From NCBI GenBank assembly GCA_025769875.1, contig JAGFNK010000224.1, positions 1 through 64,000 of the forward strand: a DNA stretch of 64,000 bases, written 5' to 3'. Made by a program: the position numbers and the translations under genes. The DNA comes from Russula earlei (taxonomy: Eukaryota; Basidiomycota; Agaricomycetes; Russulales; Russulaceae). Of the stretch, positions 1 through 11,457 are shown in pieces. Every line of letters starts with the position of its first letter. Within the stretch, counting starts at the first letter, position 1. A model generated the notes under the pieces. It was not told where the DNA came from. It did not search any database and saw nothing but the letters and a program-made list of their open reading frames with translations.

Positions 1-433
1 ACTTCGCTCCTAATCCTCAAACCACATCCACCTCTCCATTTCATCAACTCTCAACACACCATCCACCATCTACTCTTCGCCTTTCCCTTCCTTTCCTAAG
101 AGTCTCTCTTCACTCCCCTGAGAAGAGCTCCCCTCCTTTAAGACCTACCTTCCTCTACTCTCTCTGCATTGTTCAAGGTCCCCGACGGACGTGAACGCAT
201 ATAGCTAGTGGAACCAGCCCTAGTCTATCCCATCATAAACTTACCCTAGCTTCTCAACGGACCGAGTTGTACTAGGAAGGGTCTATTGGCCATAACCTGT
301 TTAGCATAAAACACTTCGACCACTGCAGGGATCCTTACTCTTATATACACGGGAACCAGCCCATTTCTTGAACACCTCTCTATCATCAACTTGTCTTTAC
401 GCTTGTGAACTGACACAGCTAGTTACCATGACA
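1..433 (+). mobile_element. LTR fragment, 5' end cut by window edge
   Basis: This stretch matches 58600-58937 over most of its length, including shared runs around the start (poly-pyrimidine, CCACATCCACCTCTCC) and a shared 3' end that finishes in TGACA. Relative to the other copy it carries about 170 extra bases near 90-240. The pattern (two diverged copies ending in ..CA) fits an LTR family. The left end lies outside the window, so size and target duplication cannot be read. Confidence 0.6.
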
Positions 434-710
434 AATGCAGATCTCAGCATATGAGCTGAGCCAGTCCACATGATCCAGCGCATCATGCACCTGAGTTATG
501 CCAGTGGTGCCTGGTCCATGTAACCAATGTGTCAATGCACCTTGGCTGTGATTACATCACAATGTCCCAGGGTAGTGGTAACACACCAAATCAATGATAA
601 TCTCAACATCCCCCCATGACTGAGACAGTCAGTAGATTAGATCAAAATGAATCTAACCCAGTGATGAAGGAGTGCAGTTGCATGTGGCATGCATGCATCT
701 TGGTAGACCA

Positions 711-926
711 TCAGCAAGTGGGTGAGTCAATAAGACTGTGAGTCGAGAGAAGTTGGGAGACTGCAAATGAAGTGTGGAAATGTGTCCAGATGTGCACATA
801 GAGGAGGCTGCCAATAGAATGCTGATATTGCCTAGTCTTCATAGGTGTTGCTTCTCCAGAGTGCTTGATCAACAGGGTTTCCATGTCAGAACTGTTAAGG
901 CTCCAAAGTGCCTTAAATAAGATCAA
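711..926 (-). pseudogene. copia-type reverse transcriptase scrap
   Basis: The 71-codon minus-strand frame contains YQHSIGSLLY, then FAVSQL about 12 residues on. This is the arrangement of the C-terminal part of Ty1/copia reverse transcriptase (YQ-x2-IGSL-x-Y ... AV-x-L-S). No flanking RT motifs or RNase H survive in frame, so it is a short remnant. It is not contiguous with the copia element at 14519-19435. Confidence 0.55.
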
Positions 927-1617
927 TGGTCATGTCTGAATGCATCTTACCAATGCAGATATGCTTGAGTCAAGCAAGCAATACTCATGGAGGGGAAGGA
1001 GTGTTAGATCCTTCTGGAGTATGGCAACAAGATGAGAGGGGCTCTGCAGACAGGGTAGGAGTCAACTGTTTGGGATTGGCAAACTAAGTTGAGCTTAAGG
1101 CTCAACTGCTACAAACTGGGGGCTTTATATAGCCCTCAGGGATAAGGTTTGTGCTACTGTAGTACTTGGTTGGTGCTATAGTAGCAAAAGGCAGTGCATA
1201 GAAGCAATAGTTGCTTCTGTGTAAATGATCTCAGTGCTGGAAGCATTAAGTGCTTCCATATAGCAATCCTGGTGTCATAAGTACTTTCCTAATGTGGAAG
1301 CGACATATGTGGCAGTACAGGAACATCTGGAACAGAAGCAATGCTACCCATTGCTTCTTTAACACATCTTCTGAAAGATACAATCAATGTGTTTTGAATG
1401 CAATATCAAGGAACATAAACAGTCAAGATCTGACCCACATATGATGCCAATGATGCAGTCCATAGTTCAGGTGTTCCAGCATCTTCTGGACCCCAAACCA
1501 CTCAGTAACATCACCCCTCCTTCAGATTGGTGGTCCCATGCACCAACGATTCCAAAATTGAGTGGTGGGGTCAATGCCATCATCATCAAGGGGAGGAGGT
1601 GATGAGGCGAAGGTGTA

Positions 1618-3671
1618 TCAGCCTTCTTCTGCTGCCTCATAGGCAGCCAATGCTGAGGCTACTATCGCCTCCAACTCCTCAGCGATGGCTGAAGGAGACA
1701 TGATCTGTGGGAGTCTATCAGAGTTCCTGGGTGACCTCCTGACTGGAGGTGTGTCAGAGTGGAGAGGGGATGTAGTGAAAAGCTCTTGAAGGGTTGTGGA
1801 CCCTTCTCCTTTCGCTACCTGCAGGAGGCATGGGTTAGCAGTGTCCTCCCTGTCTTGGTCAGACTTCCTCTTCTTGCTTGGGTGTGCCAGTTCCCATCCT
1901 TGGTGGAAAGGGCATGATCAAATGGGTGTATAGGAATGACAATAGGGAGGCACCAGGCAATGCGAGGCAGCATCTGCTGCCAGCTGGTCATGACAATACT
2001 GGTGGGGCAGTGGACAGTACTTGTTAAAATGTCCTACCTTTCCACAGTACTTGCATTGGTTCCTCTTCCTCCTTCCTTCTATCATGTTCAGTTGCTGGGG
2101 TTTTGGAATGAACTCAGCTGTTGCAGTGGATGCTTCTCCACTGCTGCTATAGGAATGGTAGTAGATGGAGCTCTGGGGGGAAGGATTTGGTGATGCCTCT
2201 GATCCTACCCCCCTTGAAGGTGCATGCTTGACATGGTCTGGAGGACGTCAATCTCCTCCTCTGAATACCTTTGCACAGTTGTAGGTGCAGGGCTGGCTGG
2301 TACTGGTTCTGGGGTAGGGGTGTTATACCCCTGGGCGATGTCTGCCAAAGGCAGCTGAGGGATGAAGACAGGAAGAGGGGGGATAGGCTGCCCAGCCCAG
2401 TAGTTGGTGAGGAGTTCTTCAGCCCATACACCTGGAGGGGTTTCTCCCTGGCTACAGCCTGCTTTGATGAACTCCCAGCAACATGATCGTGCTTTGGCTG
2501 CTGCCATCCTCTCCTTGGCTTTGGCCCTGCCTCTCTCTACTCCTCGCTTCTCAGCCAGGTATTTACCTAGCTTGTAGTGCAGTTGTTTTTCCTCTTCTTC
2601 AAGCACCTTGTAATTAGCTTCCAACATTTCTTGTTGGGTGTAGAGGTGGTCTAAGTGGTAGAGCTCTGCCTGCAGTCCATACTCACCTAGCAGGTAGAGG
2701 GTCTGTCTCCAGTGCCCTTCAAACTGCCTCTCAGTGTTGAAGCAGTCTAGATCATGTTCGTCTTGGCAATAGTCATAGAGGTTGTAGCAAGGGGTGGCCT
2801 GGATGATCTTGCCATAGTCTCCATGGCCTTCTCTGTTTTTCCCCCTCACCCTTGGCTCTCCCAAGGCAACATCATAGGCCGCATACCTGGCCAGTTTGTT
2901 GCCCCAAGTCACACCATCAGGGATGTCAATCCCTGTGTGGTGTCTGTCAGCGTCCCATCGTACCCAAGGCTCTCCAGGGTGGGCAACCTGGTCAAGAGTG
3001 CTGGTAGGGGATGTCACATCCCAGTCCCCAGGCTGAGCATCAACTTGGTCAGCAGGGGGTCCAAATTCTAGGGGGTGCATGTCCACTTCTCCCTCTCCAG
3101 TGCCATGTTCATCCATCCCTTGGAAGAAGGTGAGGAGGGAAGCATCAGGAGTGGTGATTTTGAGTGACCCCTCTGCTCCAGAGAGGTCAGATTGGGGAAC
3201 GATTTCATTAGTAGGCGTTTGAGACATATGTGAGTGACAATGTGGGGGTGAGGAAACAGAGGGCATCCTTTGCTGGACTTTTATAACCCATATGGCAGCA
3301 GGGTTCTTTCTGTGGCATTCCTCTATTAGTCTAGATGCTTTGATGTTCTCTACTGGTTCCCAAGTGTCAAGACACATACTGCTGATCATTAAGGACTCAG
3401 GAGCAGGTGGGCAAGGGTCGGAACAGATGGTACGCGGTGTAGACAGCATTGAACAGGAGGATGAGCCAAATGACAAGGAGGTACCAGATGGGGACTGGTT
3501 TGTGTTGCAAGAGACAGAGGTGAAGACTAGAGGCCAGCGTAGCAAGGGGCCTTTAACAAGGCAGTCATTGAAGAGTACCTTGAAGACAAGGAGGGGGACT
3601 TTAAACACAGCAGTCGTGGAGGAGTACTTTGGAAAGAGAGTATCACAAATGGACAGTCTGACGACTGCCAT
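1618..3671 (-). pseudogene. gag-like protein with chromodomain-like segment and CCHC zinc knuckle, disrupted
   Basis: A 488-codon open frame (3671-2205) encodes a largely polar protein with a long charged helical stretch (EEEEKQLHYKLGKYLAEKRG). A second minus frame continues at about 2060-1618. It holds a textbook retroviral-type zinc knuckle, CKYCGKVGHFNKYC (CX2CX4HX4C, bases 2055-2014), then a TGA, then further open sequence with a basic SKKRK stretch and an end at 1618. Near 3370-3301 the first frame reads TWEPVENIKASRLIEECH, resembling the C-terminal half of a gypsy chromodomain. The knuckle is in a different frame from the 488-codon ORF, so either an unrecognised intron or a frameshift joins them. 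I infer a retroelement gag-type or domesticated gene that is probably dead. It could also be an unusual transposon accessory ORF. Confidence 0.5.
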
Positions 3672-4479
3672 GTTACATTGGGGCTTATATACTGTGTACA
3701 GGGTTGATTACAAAGAGCAGGAACTATTCTAGACTCTTCGGTTCCACCCAATAGGGTTGTAGAGGCATAAACTTGCTTGTGTCAGGTTTAGGGCTGACTG
3801 AGTGTCTTACTGATCATTGTGGAGTAATGACATCATTATGATGTCACTGTGGGGTGCTTGGTGAGCAGATGATGTCAGGGTGGAGTTGCTCAGTCAGCCA
3901 TGATGTCATTGGAGCTAAATAACATCATATGAGTTATGCAATGAGTTGTAGGAGTCCATGCCACTGTTTTGGGTCCTTAGTGGCTGAGTGGCCATGTGGT
4001 TACCATGCGATGATTACCTGATTAGGAAATGGGTGTCTAGTTGTGTCATAGTGACTTTGTAACAGCAATATCTTGTACCACAGGAGGAGTAGCCCATGAA
4101 ATAGAAGTGGATTGATGATGTAAAGTGGGAGGAGTTTCCTTTGAGTGAATTTAGACAATATGTAGCCCTGACTTGGCCCTGGTTCATAACATTCATCCCC
4201 TCTTTATGGACTTGTTGCTCCTGCAATGGGTAGGGCTTCTTTGAAAGATGAGATAAAGTTGATGGGGTAGTTTGCATATGAAAAGTCAAAGTTTGTCTGT
4301 TCCTAGGGGATTCCCTTGTGTCCTATGGCTTGTTTTAGGGGTAGCTGTGGTTGACTGGGTACAAGTGATTGCAGGGGTTCTTTGAAAGGTTCTTTGGTAA
4401 TGGGGATAAAGATAGTCATTGACTGAAGTCATGGTGGAAGTTGCTGTTTAGGGGTTGCCCCTGGTGGGAATTGTTTTAC

Positions 4480-5014
4480 TGTCATTTTCACGTGACCTTG
4501 CACTTGCCATTTTTGGATGTCATTTCAAGTGCGAAATCAAAACTGCTATATCTCAACAGCTTCTCAACAGATTGCCTTGAAACTTTGACAGTAGAACCTT
4601 ATATACTGTATCTAGGTGCAGCTAAAATATGGGAGCATAATATTCAGTTCTTGAAATGTCGATTTTCAGGTGCTGACATGGGTGCAAAACTTTGAACTGC
4701 CATATCTCAACTGTTTCTCAATCAATTGACTTGAAACTTCGACAATGGGATCTCATGTACTGTATCTAGGTGCAGCCCAAGAGCTGGGGTCTAATTCTTA
4801 GTTCTTGAAGTTTCGATTTTTGGGTGTGATCTGAGTGCGAAATTTCGAACTGCCATATCTCAACCATTTCTCAATAGATTGCCTTGAAACTTGGACAGTA
4901 GAACCTTATATACTGTGTCTAGGTGCAGCTAAAATATGGGAGCCTAATGTTCAGTTCCTGAAATTTCGATTTTTGGGTGCCGATCTGCATGCAAAATTTC
5001 GGACCTGCCATATC
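4480..5014 (+). repeat. left arm of large inverted repeat; tandem ~153-bp units
   Basis: Three imperfect tandem units begin near 4531, 4681 and 4834, each with the landmarks ATATCTCAAC, TTGAAACTT, CTAGGTGCAG and a GTGCGAAAT-like end. The whole arm, including the flank with the CACTTGCCATTTTTGG landmark, recurs in reverse complement at about 7437-8075. The unit length is divisible by three, but stops interrupt it in every frame, so I do not call it coding. The right arm continues directly into a gypsy chromodomain, so this is 3' non-coding sequence of a gypsy element. Confidence 0.8.
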
Positions 5015-5025
5015 CATATGATCCC

Positions 5026-5550
5026 TCCCGGCCCGCTCCTTTGTTACTACTTCCTTCGCTCTTATCCTGAGCACACTCTACGAGCCTGGTCAAGGATATA
5101 TGGGACACTCTTCTCTATATGGATGGGTAACCAGCTCTTTGTCATGATTTCGAATGCACAAATTGACTTGCTGGTCAACAATGGCACCATGCAGATGATG
5201 TTTCCTCTGCAGGTGACAGCATCAACGGATCGCCATGCAGCTACTTTCCCTCAAGGCCATCCAAGGATACTCCTCTGATGAAACCCACATCTTACCTCGA
5301 TCAATGTATCACCAAACAAAGAAGGGAGTATTGCTGATCAGCCCAGCGAACATCGTCGGTCAGTTTGTCTTGAAGTAGGCAAATACATCTCTTGTCTTTG
5401 CCTCTATGTGGAGGGTCTAATAGATGCCATGTGTTACTTGCAGTAACAATATTGTTCGCAACATGGACAGGTTCCACTCTAGATCCTCTGACAGAGCATG
5501 CGCTTGCGATCGCTACTGAGTTAATGAATCTCACAGGTAACTTGTTCATC
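5026..5550 (+). pseudogene. cytochrome P450 N-terminal fragment
   Basis: Translated segments match the N-terminal third of basidiomycete P450s of the CYP5144/CYP5150 kind. First a proline-rich PPGP, then RIYGTLFSIWMGNQLFV (the 'K/R-YG-P-LF-S-I-W-G-N' region), then DLLVNNG. After frame changes follow LFATWTGSTLDPLTEHAL and ELMNLTG, the region after the B'-C helices. A stop (K then TAG) interrupts at about 5377. The I-helix, ExxR and haem-cysteine regions are absent, so the gene is cut and dead. It sits between the inverted-repeat arms, consistent with capture or insertion of a gene piece. Confidence 0.65.
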
Positions 5551-6089
5551 CCCAGTCATGGGCCTTCCTCCATACTACGATCATCCCCCTCGCCACCATC
5601 TTCTGCTCGCACCTCTTCCACTCGCACTCTCACAAGGTCGTGGAGCCTTCCAATATCGCCCATAGGCACCCAAATGAGTGTGTCACCTCGCCTGAGCCTC
5701 CGCGGAGATTTCAAGCCAAGGAACGTGGCAAACATACACCAAATCATACGTGTGCATCCTCACCATCCCTCCCTGACAGCCGCGAACCACGCTGACTCAA
5801 GTTATAAATCATTCTCCTGTTGATCCCACAAGCAGTTGCCGCAGCTCCATGCTTGTTGCCGCTGGTGGTCCTGGCGCCGGACGCAAGAGCGCGTCATCAT
5901 GCCACCTCCCAACCTCGACCTCAAGGCAAAGCGTCCACTGAAAACTTGGATACAGAACCCCCCCTCTCGCCCCCGCTCGATTCCTTCATGCCCCGGTGTC
6001 ACCCTGAGTTGAGCAAGGCCAGTCCTTGTCCGGCTCCATGAACCCAAGTGTGCCCTTCTAAAGAGGCCCTTCCCAATATCAACTACAAT

Positions 6090-6415
6090 GAGCACGGACT
6101 CGTCAGACGAGGATGACGATGGCGGTGGGCTCCCAGCTTCCGGCCTTGTGGCACCCTGGGAGGTACTGCATGGGTTGGCTGATGTTGCCATTCAATGGGC
6201 TGTCAAGGCAAGTCAATGCAAACACCCTTTCAGCTTATTTCATTCTTATGCCGCTGTTGTAGGAGAGTGGCAAAGCAAGTGAACCGCAAAGTCGCACGAG
6301 GTCACCTTCTCCAGACCCCAGGTCAAGATGTCGACCATCCAAAAAACGGAGGGTCCATCAGATGCCATGGCACCCCGCATCCTCAAATTCCCTGATGGTA
6401 TGCAAAACCTCCTCT
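6090..6415 (+). pseudogene. fragment of a fungal zinc-cluster transcription factor (N-terminal linker region)
   Basis: The frame starting at ATG 6088 encodes an acidic stretch (STDSSDEDDDGGG), then GLVAPWEVLHGLADVAIQ. After a probable GC-AG intron (about 6208-6261) come RTRSPSPDPRSRCRPSKKRR and APRILKFPDG. This order matches the linker between the Zn2Cys6 cluster and the fungal-specific transcription-factor domain in agaricomycete regulators, from memory of the family. Neither the cysteine cluster nor the rest of the domain is found, and a stop follows FPDG within a few codons. This is a truncated copy. Confidence 0.45.
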
Positions 6416-6479
6416 AAGCAGTCCTGTAAGGTGTCTGAGCCCGCTGACCGGGAAACTCACATGACTTGCACTTGCCCCC

Positions 6480-6870
6480 ACCTCCCTCACGTCCCTCGCC
6501 CACGCGTCTTCCTTTCCCTTTGTCTCTCGTCTCCCTTCCCCTCCTATCATCCCTCCAACTATCGTCATTCCTTTCCCTCTTTTCACTTACCTCTCGCGTG
6601 CTCCTCTCAACGTCATTCCCTCGCATCGCCCACTCTACGCCCAGGAACAGCGACGACACCTCAGCTCGATCGCCTCCAACTTCACCCACGCCTCGCTCTC
6701 CCTCATCTACATCCATCCCCTGCACCACTAGTATCTTTGTCTGCTTCATGCTCCCCACCCTTTCGTCATATCGCTCTCACCCGTCGTTGACTCCCTTTCA
6801 ATCCCACTCTCGCCCCTTTCATCATCGTCTCTCAAGCATCGTCCTCGCCCCCGCCACGCGCATACGTACG
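6480..6870 (+). repeat. pyrimidine-rich dispersed repeat, inverted copy at 10430-9690
   Basis: CT-rich sequence with the landmark ATCCCCTGCACCACTAG near 6712. The reverse complement of 9690-9829 plus 10335-10430 carries the same landmark and a similar order of blocks (CCAACT-GT-GTCA, CTCCTCT-CA-CGTCAT). The second copy is split by the solo LTR at 9835-10329. No coding potential is recognised. Confidence 0.5.
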
Positions 6871-7436
6871 GACTTGGATGATGCACGCACAGACATCATC
6901 GCCACTCGATCCAAGGGCTCGCTGCCCACAGCGCCTCGCCCTGTCGTCCTTGCCACACCGCCCCGTGCTCACGGACTCGCAGTTGGAGCAGTAGGATTCT
7001 TATGCCATTGTCTTCTCATCCATGTTTTTGATTACCTAGTTCTCACCCCACCTTTCTTCTACAGTATTTAAGGCTAGTAGCTACAGTCTCGAATAGGAGG
7101 GAGCTTTTGCCTCTGCATTAAAACGTCTCGTCTGCCTGTGTGAACCATTCCCTTGAGAACACACACACACCCTCTCACACGCGCGCATGTGTGTTGCATT
7201 CCGGGGCACGACCTTGCTCTCCCCTGCTCCCTTCCGCTCCTACCTGCCCTCGGATCAAGCCCCACGGACTCCGCGTGCCCGACCTGGCACACTACAGTCC
7301 GGAGACCTGCTATCGTCCCACCAGTGATGTTTTCTGTCTGTCTCACTGTATTTTCCTTGCTGTGGTTGCGCGCTACAGCTGTAAATAGTCATGTGTAGAG
7401 ATATCCTATCGTGCTCGGGGTTGGTCAGCACCCCAA

Positions 7437-8075
7437 AACGTGAAAATTTAACAAGTGAAACCCATTATTTGGCTGTATCTAGATACAGTACATGAGATGA
7501 TACTGCCCAAGTTTCAAGCCAATCCATTGAGAAATAGTTGAGATATGACAGTTCGAAATTTCACATGCAGATTGGCACCCAAAAATCGAAACTTCAGGAA
7601 CTGAACACTAGGCTCCCATATTTTAGCTGCACCTAGACACAGTATATAAGGTTCTACTGTCCAAGTTTCAAGGCAATCTATCAAGAAACAGTTGAGATAT
7701 GGCAGTTCGAAATTTCGCACTCAGATCACATACAAAAATCGAAACTTCAAGAACTAAGAATTAGACCCCAGCTCTTGGGCTGCACCTAGATACAGTACAT
7801 GAGATCCCATTGTCGAAGTTTCAAGTCAATTGATTGAGAAACAGTTGAGATATGGCAGTTCAAAGTTTTGCACCCATGTCAGCACCTGAAAATCGACATT
7901 TCAAGAACTGAATATTATGCTCCCATATTTTAGCTGCACCTAGATACAGTATATAAGGTTCTACTGTCAAAGTTTCAAGGCAATCTGTTGAGAAGCTGTT
8001 GAGATATAGCAGTTTTGATTTCGCACTTGAAATGACATCCAAAAATGGCAAGTGCAAGGTCATGTGAAAACGACA
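7437..8075 (-). repeat. right arm of large inverted repeat; tandem ~153-bp units
   Basis: Reverse complement of the 4480-5014 arm, with one extra partial unit at the distal end (7437-7560). The arm joins the end of a gypsy chromodomain ORF at about 8060, which identifies the unit array as sequence just downstream of an integrase gene. Between the arms lie about 2.4 kb of foreign gene fragments and pyrimidine-rich repeats. Confidence 0.8.
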
Positions 8076-8640
8076 GTAAGTGCTTTTGGATATGTCCAAT
8101 GGAATTCTTTAACAAGTAGTTGTGCTTTTGATAGGTTAGATGCTGGTTCCCAAGTATTCTCTGCAGTGGTGTATCCTTTCCATTTAACTAGATATTGAAT
8201 CCCTTTACAGTTTGGAGAGAGTTGAGAGTCTAGGACTTGTTCTACTTCATATTGTTCTTCTCCTTCTACTAGTAAAGGTGGTGGTTTCAAAAGGCTAGGA
8301 CTGTGGGCATTGGTTTCTTTATATGGCTTGATCAGGGAATGATGAAAGACTGGGTGTATTCTCCAAGACTTTGGTAATTCAAGGCAAACATTTGCTGGAT
8401 AGGCGGTTATGACTTTAAATGGTCCATAGCATTGAGGAGCTAGTTTTGCCTTTGGATGAGTAGTTCATGAGTTTGTAGCTTCCAACCATACTTGATCTCC
8501 TTCGAAGTGGAAGGTTGGGGTCTGAGGTCTGGATTGTTTCATGACCTCTGCTGCTCAGTTTAGAGAGGCAGCCACTTCTTCTCTTAGTCAGTCTTGTTTT
8601 ATTGAACTTTGATGTAAAAGCAAGGTGTGGAGCTAATGCT
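8060..8640 (-). pseudogene. Ty3/gypsy integrase C-terminus with GPY/F module and chromodomain
   Basis: On the minus strand the frame reads [14 protein letters not shown], the GPY/F module of chromoviral integrases. It is followed by [16 protein letters not shown] and then a chromodomain: [18 protein letters not shown] with [15 protein letters not shown] after it. The aromatic Y/W/W cage-like positions are kept. Upstream (8495-8640) the frame is broken by TGA codons, and the integrase core, RT and protease are missing. This is the 3' tail of a chromovirus. Chromodomains of this class direct integration to heterochromatin. Confidence 0.85.
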
Positions 8641-9834
8641 CCAACAGCCATGATGCCATAACAGTGACACACTATGGGCAGCAAGCCCTCAGGTGAGGCA
8701 ATGATGATGATGCCTGTGTGCCATCCAGGTCTGTGCGTAGATGTGTGGTGTGTCAAGACTCACTGTTGAACAATCCAGTTCAAGAGTGAGAGAGAAGCTC
8801 AAAGACGAGTTGATAGACATCCAAGACTGCATGAGCTAGAAGTAGGGTCCAAAGCAGTGCTAAGTACCAAAGGGGTACTATCACTGGTAGTATCGAACTT
8901 TATTGAGCACTTATATACTACAGGAGAACTGCTAAATAGGGAACAAGTCATAACCTTGTTATCAAGCACAATTGCTAGATGAGTAAGAAGTTGGAGTACG
9001 CTTACTGAGCATGCTCAGTCATGCTCAGTAAGCTGCTGAGTAAGGAGGCGCCTATTGATGAGTAAGAGCCTTTACTGTCCATGTGTTCACTGTCTTAGTA
9101 CATGTGCAAAGCACCTGATTCATTTACTGTTAGTTAGTTTAGGGCCGGTCATTGGAGGACTTGTAGCTTGGTTCAGGAAACAGAGTTGCTTATAAGGTGC
9201 CTTATATAGTTCTATTAGGGTCATTAGAGTCGACCCTAATACTTATACTATGGTCCTTAGTATTGCTTTATAGTTTGTTCTACAGTTATTAGAGTTAGTC
9301 TAATAACACATTGTAGGCCTGTTAGTGTCTTGTTAGTGCCTCTTGTAGAGCACTTAGAGTCGTCATAAGGGGTCCTTAGAGGGGCTATAATACCATCCTT
9401 TACTGCTAAAAGGGTTGCCACTAAGTGAGGCTTGCTGTATGTCGATTGTGCCAAGAATTGCTTGCGCGACAATGTGTGCACAATATTGTGGACACCTCTA
9501 CTCACCCCTTTTGTCCGTGTGAACAGGGTGACACCATAGAGGCTGGGTTTCCTCTAATAAGGAAGGGTCCTTCAAGGGCCCTCTCCAGAGAATGGTTCAT
9601 GACATGGTGGGGGTGAGGACAACACTTGAGAGTTGGTCAGAGGGGCAAGAATATAATGCCAAAGGGGGAAGAATTGGTGGATAAAGGAGCCTAGTGGTGC
9701 AGGGGATAGATGTAGGTGAGAGAGCACAAGGAGTTGGGCCGCAAGGTGAGTGACATTGATGGCAATCAACTTGAGCCATTGTTGCAATTCTCAGGCACAG
9801 AGTGAGAAACATAAGGGGATAATGTCAAGAGGAG

Positions 9835-10329
9835 TGTCACAAGAACCGGTACATCAGACCGGACTGGCAACCAGATAAGCCTACCCGGACATGTCTCAAG
9901 TTTCCCGCGTGTTTTATGACCTTTCCATAGCCTCGCACGTACCAGACGTTTCCTGCGTGTTCCAGTTCGATCGCCTCGCTTCCACCTCACGATTACTATT
10001 TGACATAGTATCTAGCATGTATATAAGACTGCTGTCTGACGAGGACAAGCTCTAAGCTTGTTCTCCTGTGAAATATCACTGGATTTCGAACTTCAGGACT
10101 TGTAGGCTTGCAAGACATCAAGCATATCGTCTGAAACTTCTACTACTCATAAGTCTCCTCAAACGTGAAGACTTATTCGTAGTTCCCCTTCTCCACGGAA
10201 CGTATTTGCCTTGGCAGTATCATCTCCGAGATCCCCGAAACTTACGAGGACTTAGTGCCTCGTTCGACTCGCTGCGCTCGTCTCGCGCATGAACTGATTT
10301 GTCAGCGACACCGCCCCCAGTCGGTGACA
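9835..10329 (+). mobile_element. solo LTR with perfect 5-bp target duplication
   Basis: A 495-bp segment begins TGTCAC and ends GTGACA (6-bp inverted termini), flanked on both sides by AGGAG (9830-9834 and 10330-10334). A TATATAAG box sits near 10020, followed by a likely transcript start region, as expected for an LTR promoter reading on the plus strand. No internal retroelement sequence is present, so it is a solo LTR formed by LTR-LTR recombination. It splits the pyrimidine-rich repeat. Confidence 0.9.
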
Positions 10330-10435
10330 AGGAGTGTGCAAGATGGAAAAAGGAGAGGGAAGGAGTGACAACAGTTGGAGGAAAGTGGGGAAAGGCAATG
10401 GAAGGCAAAGGGAGGATGCGTGGCACAGTCACATG

Positions 10436-11457
10436 TAGTGATGTGCAAGGCTCAGCTCCAAGCCATCAAGCCCTGGCTGCTGAGCCCTAGAAGCCTGAGC
10501 CGAGCCAGGCCTTCTAGCCAGCTTTGTAGGGCCCACAGCCCAGCTTGCACTCAATGTAGCCTGAGCTGGGCCCTCAAGCCACAGCTTTATAGTGTCAATG
10601 TGACACAACATGTTGACCTTGGTCATGTGCTCAAATTTTAATTCTGAGTTCTGCATTTTTTTTTCCCATCCATCCATGAACTTGTGCTGTTTTCTGCCAT
10701 GAAAATACTGCCCAAACACAAGAATCATACTATTCCCACTGTCACTGAGGATGTCAACAAATACTGCTTCATCAGCACCTCACCCAAAATGGTTACTGAC
10801 AGCATCAAGAAACCTTCTTGATGCCTCCAATTCAGCGGCACCCACACTCTCTGCCCATAAACATGCTATTGAAGTGAAGCAAGCCAGTGATGAAGCTGCT
10901 AAATGACACCAATCGTCCTTGTCTGTGGCATCAGACCTGCCAATTCCAACATCAACTCCATCATGATGAAGATGATGTATTCATGCAAGACATGTAGGTG
11001 ACTGCTAGGTTGATATACAATGATTCTCTCTCTAACAGTGCGAGTGCATGTCACATGACCCAAAGCCATGGCCTGAGCTGAGCTGGGCTGGGCCTGGCCT
11101 GACCCTTCCACTAGGGCCTTGTTGGAGTTGTTGCCAGCCACAGCGTGACAAGTCAGTCATGTGCTCACGTGGTGCGTGACAAACAAGCGCAAATGTATAT
11201 AGTTCGTTTTATGGAATTTTCTTGTCCCTCAGTCTTCTACAATAAGACTGAGGTCAGTCACACACTCATTTACTTCGCACACATAACTAATTACTCCTTT
11301 AGTATTCGCTACAGGTTAGAACACTCCTTAATATAGTCTTCTACAATAAGACTGAGTATTCGCTACAGGCCTGGCCTGCTATTTTTCTGAGCCCGAGCCA
11401 CATCAAGCCAAGCACAAGCCAGGGCTTTTGAGCCCAGCTGGGCCCTGCAGATCACTA
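10436..11457. mobile_element. non-autonomous hAT-like element with 8-bp target duplication
   Basis: The termini read TAGTGATGTGCA at the left and, reverse-complemented from the right, TAGTGATCTGCAGG. The flanks are GTCACATG (10428-10435) and GTCACATA (11458-11465), an 8-bp duplication with one mismatch, diagnostic of hAT transposition. Subterminal regions are rich in CAAGCC/GAGCC-like motifs. No transposase frame is present. Without the nested LTR and its duplicated GGCCT, the element is about 769 bp. Confidence 0.85.
11120..11367 (+). mobile_element. solo LTR of the copia family, nested in the hAT element
   Basis: A 248-bp insert starts TGTTGGAG and ends GCTACA, flanked by GGCCT on both sides (11115-11119, 11368-11372). 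Its inner part carries two copies of a CAGTCTT-loop-AAGACTGA hairpin, arranged as in the 250-bp LTRs at 14519 and 18621, so it is a diverged relative. It entered after the hAT element. Confidence 0.9.

Noticed and set aside
4835..5278. 147-codon ORF reading from the tandem repeat into the P450 fragment.
   Set aside because: It joins unrelated sequences across the repeat-fragment boundary. The repeat part is non-coding elsewhere, so this is a chance fusion and not a gene.
6414..7071. Several 70-200 codon ORFs in the pyrimidine-rich region.
   Set aside because: Composition-driven: Ser/Pro/Leu or Arg/Glu/Gly runs in all frames, no motif, and the repeat copy at 9.7-10.4 kb does not preserve them.
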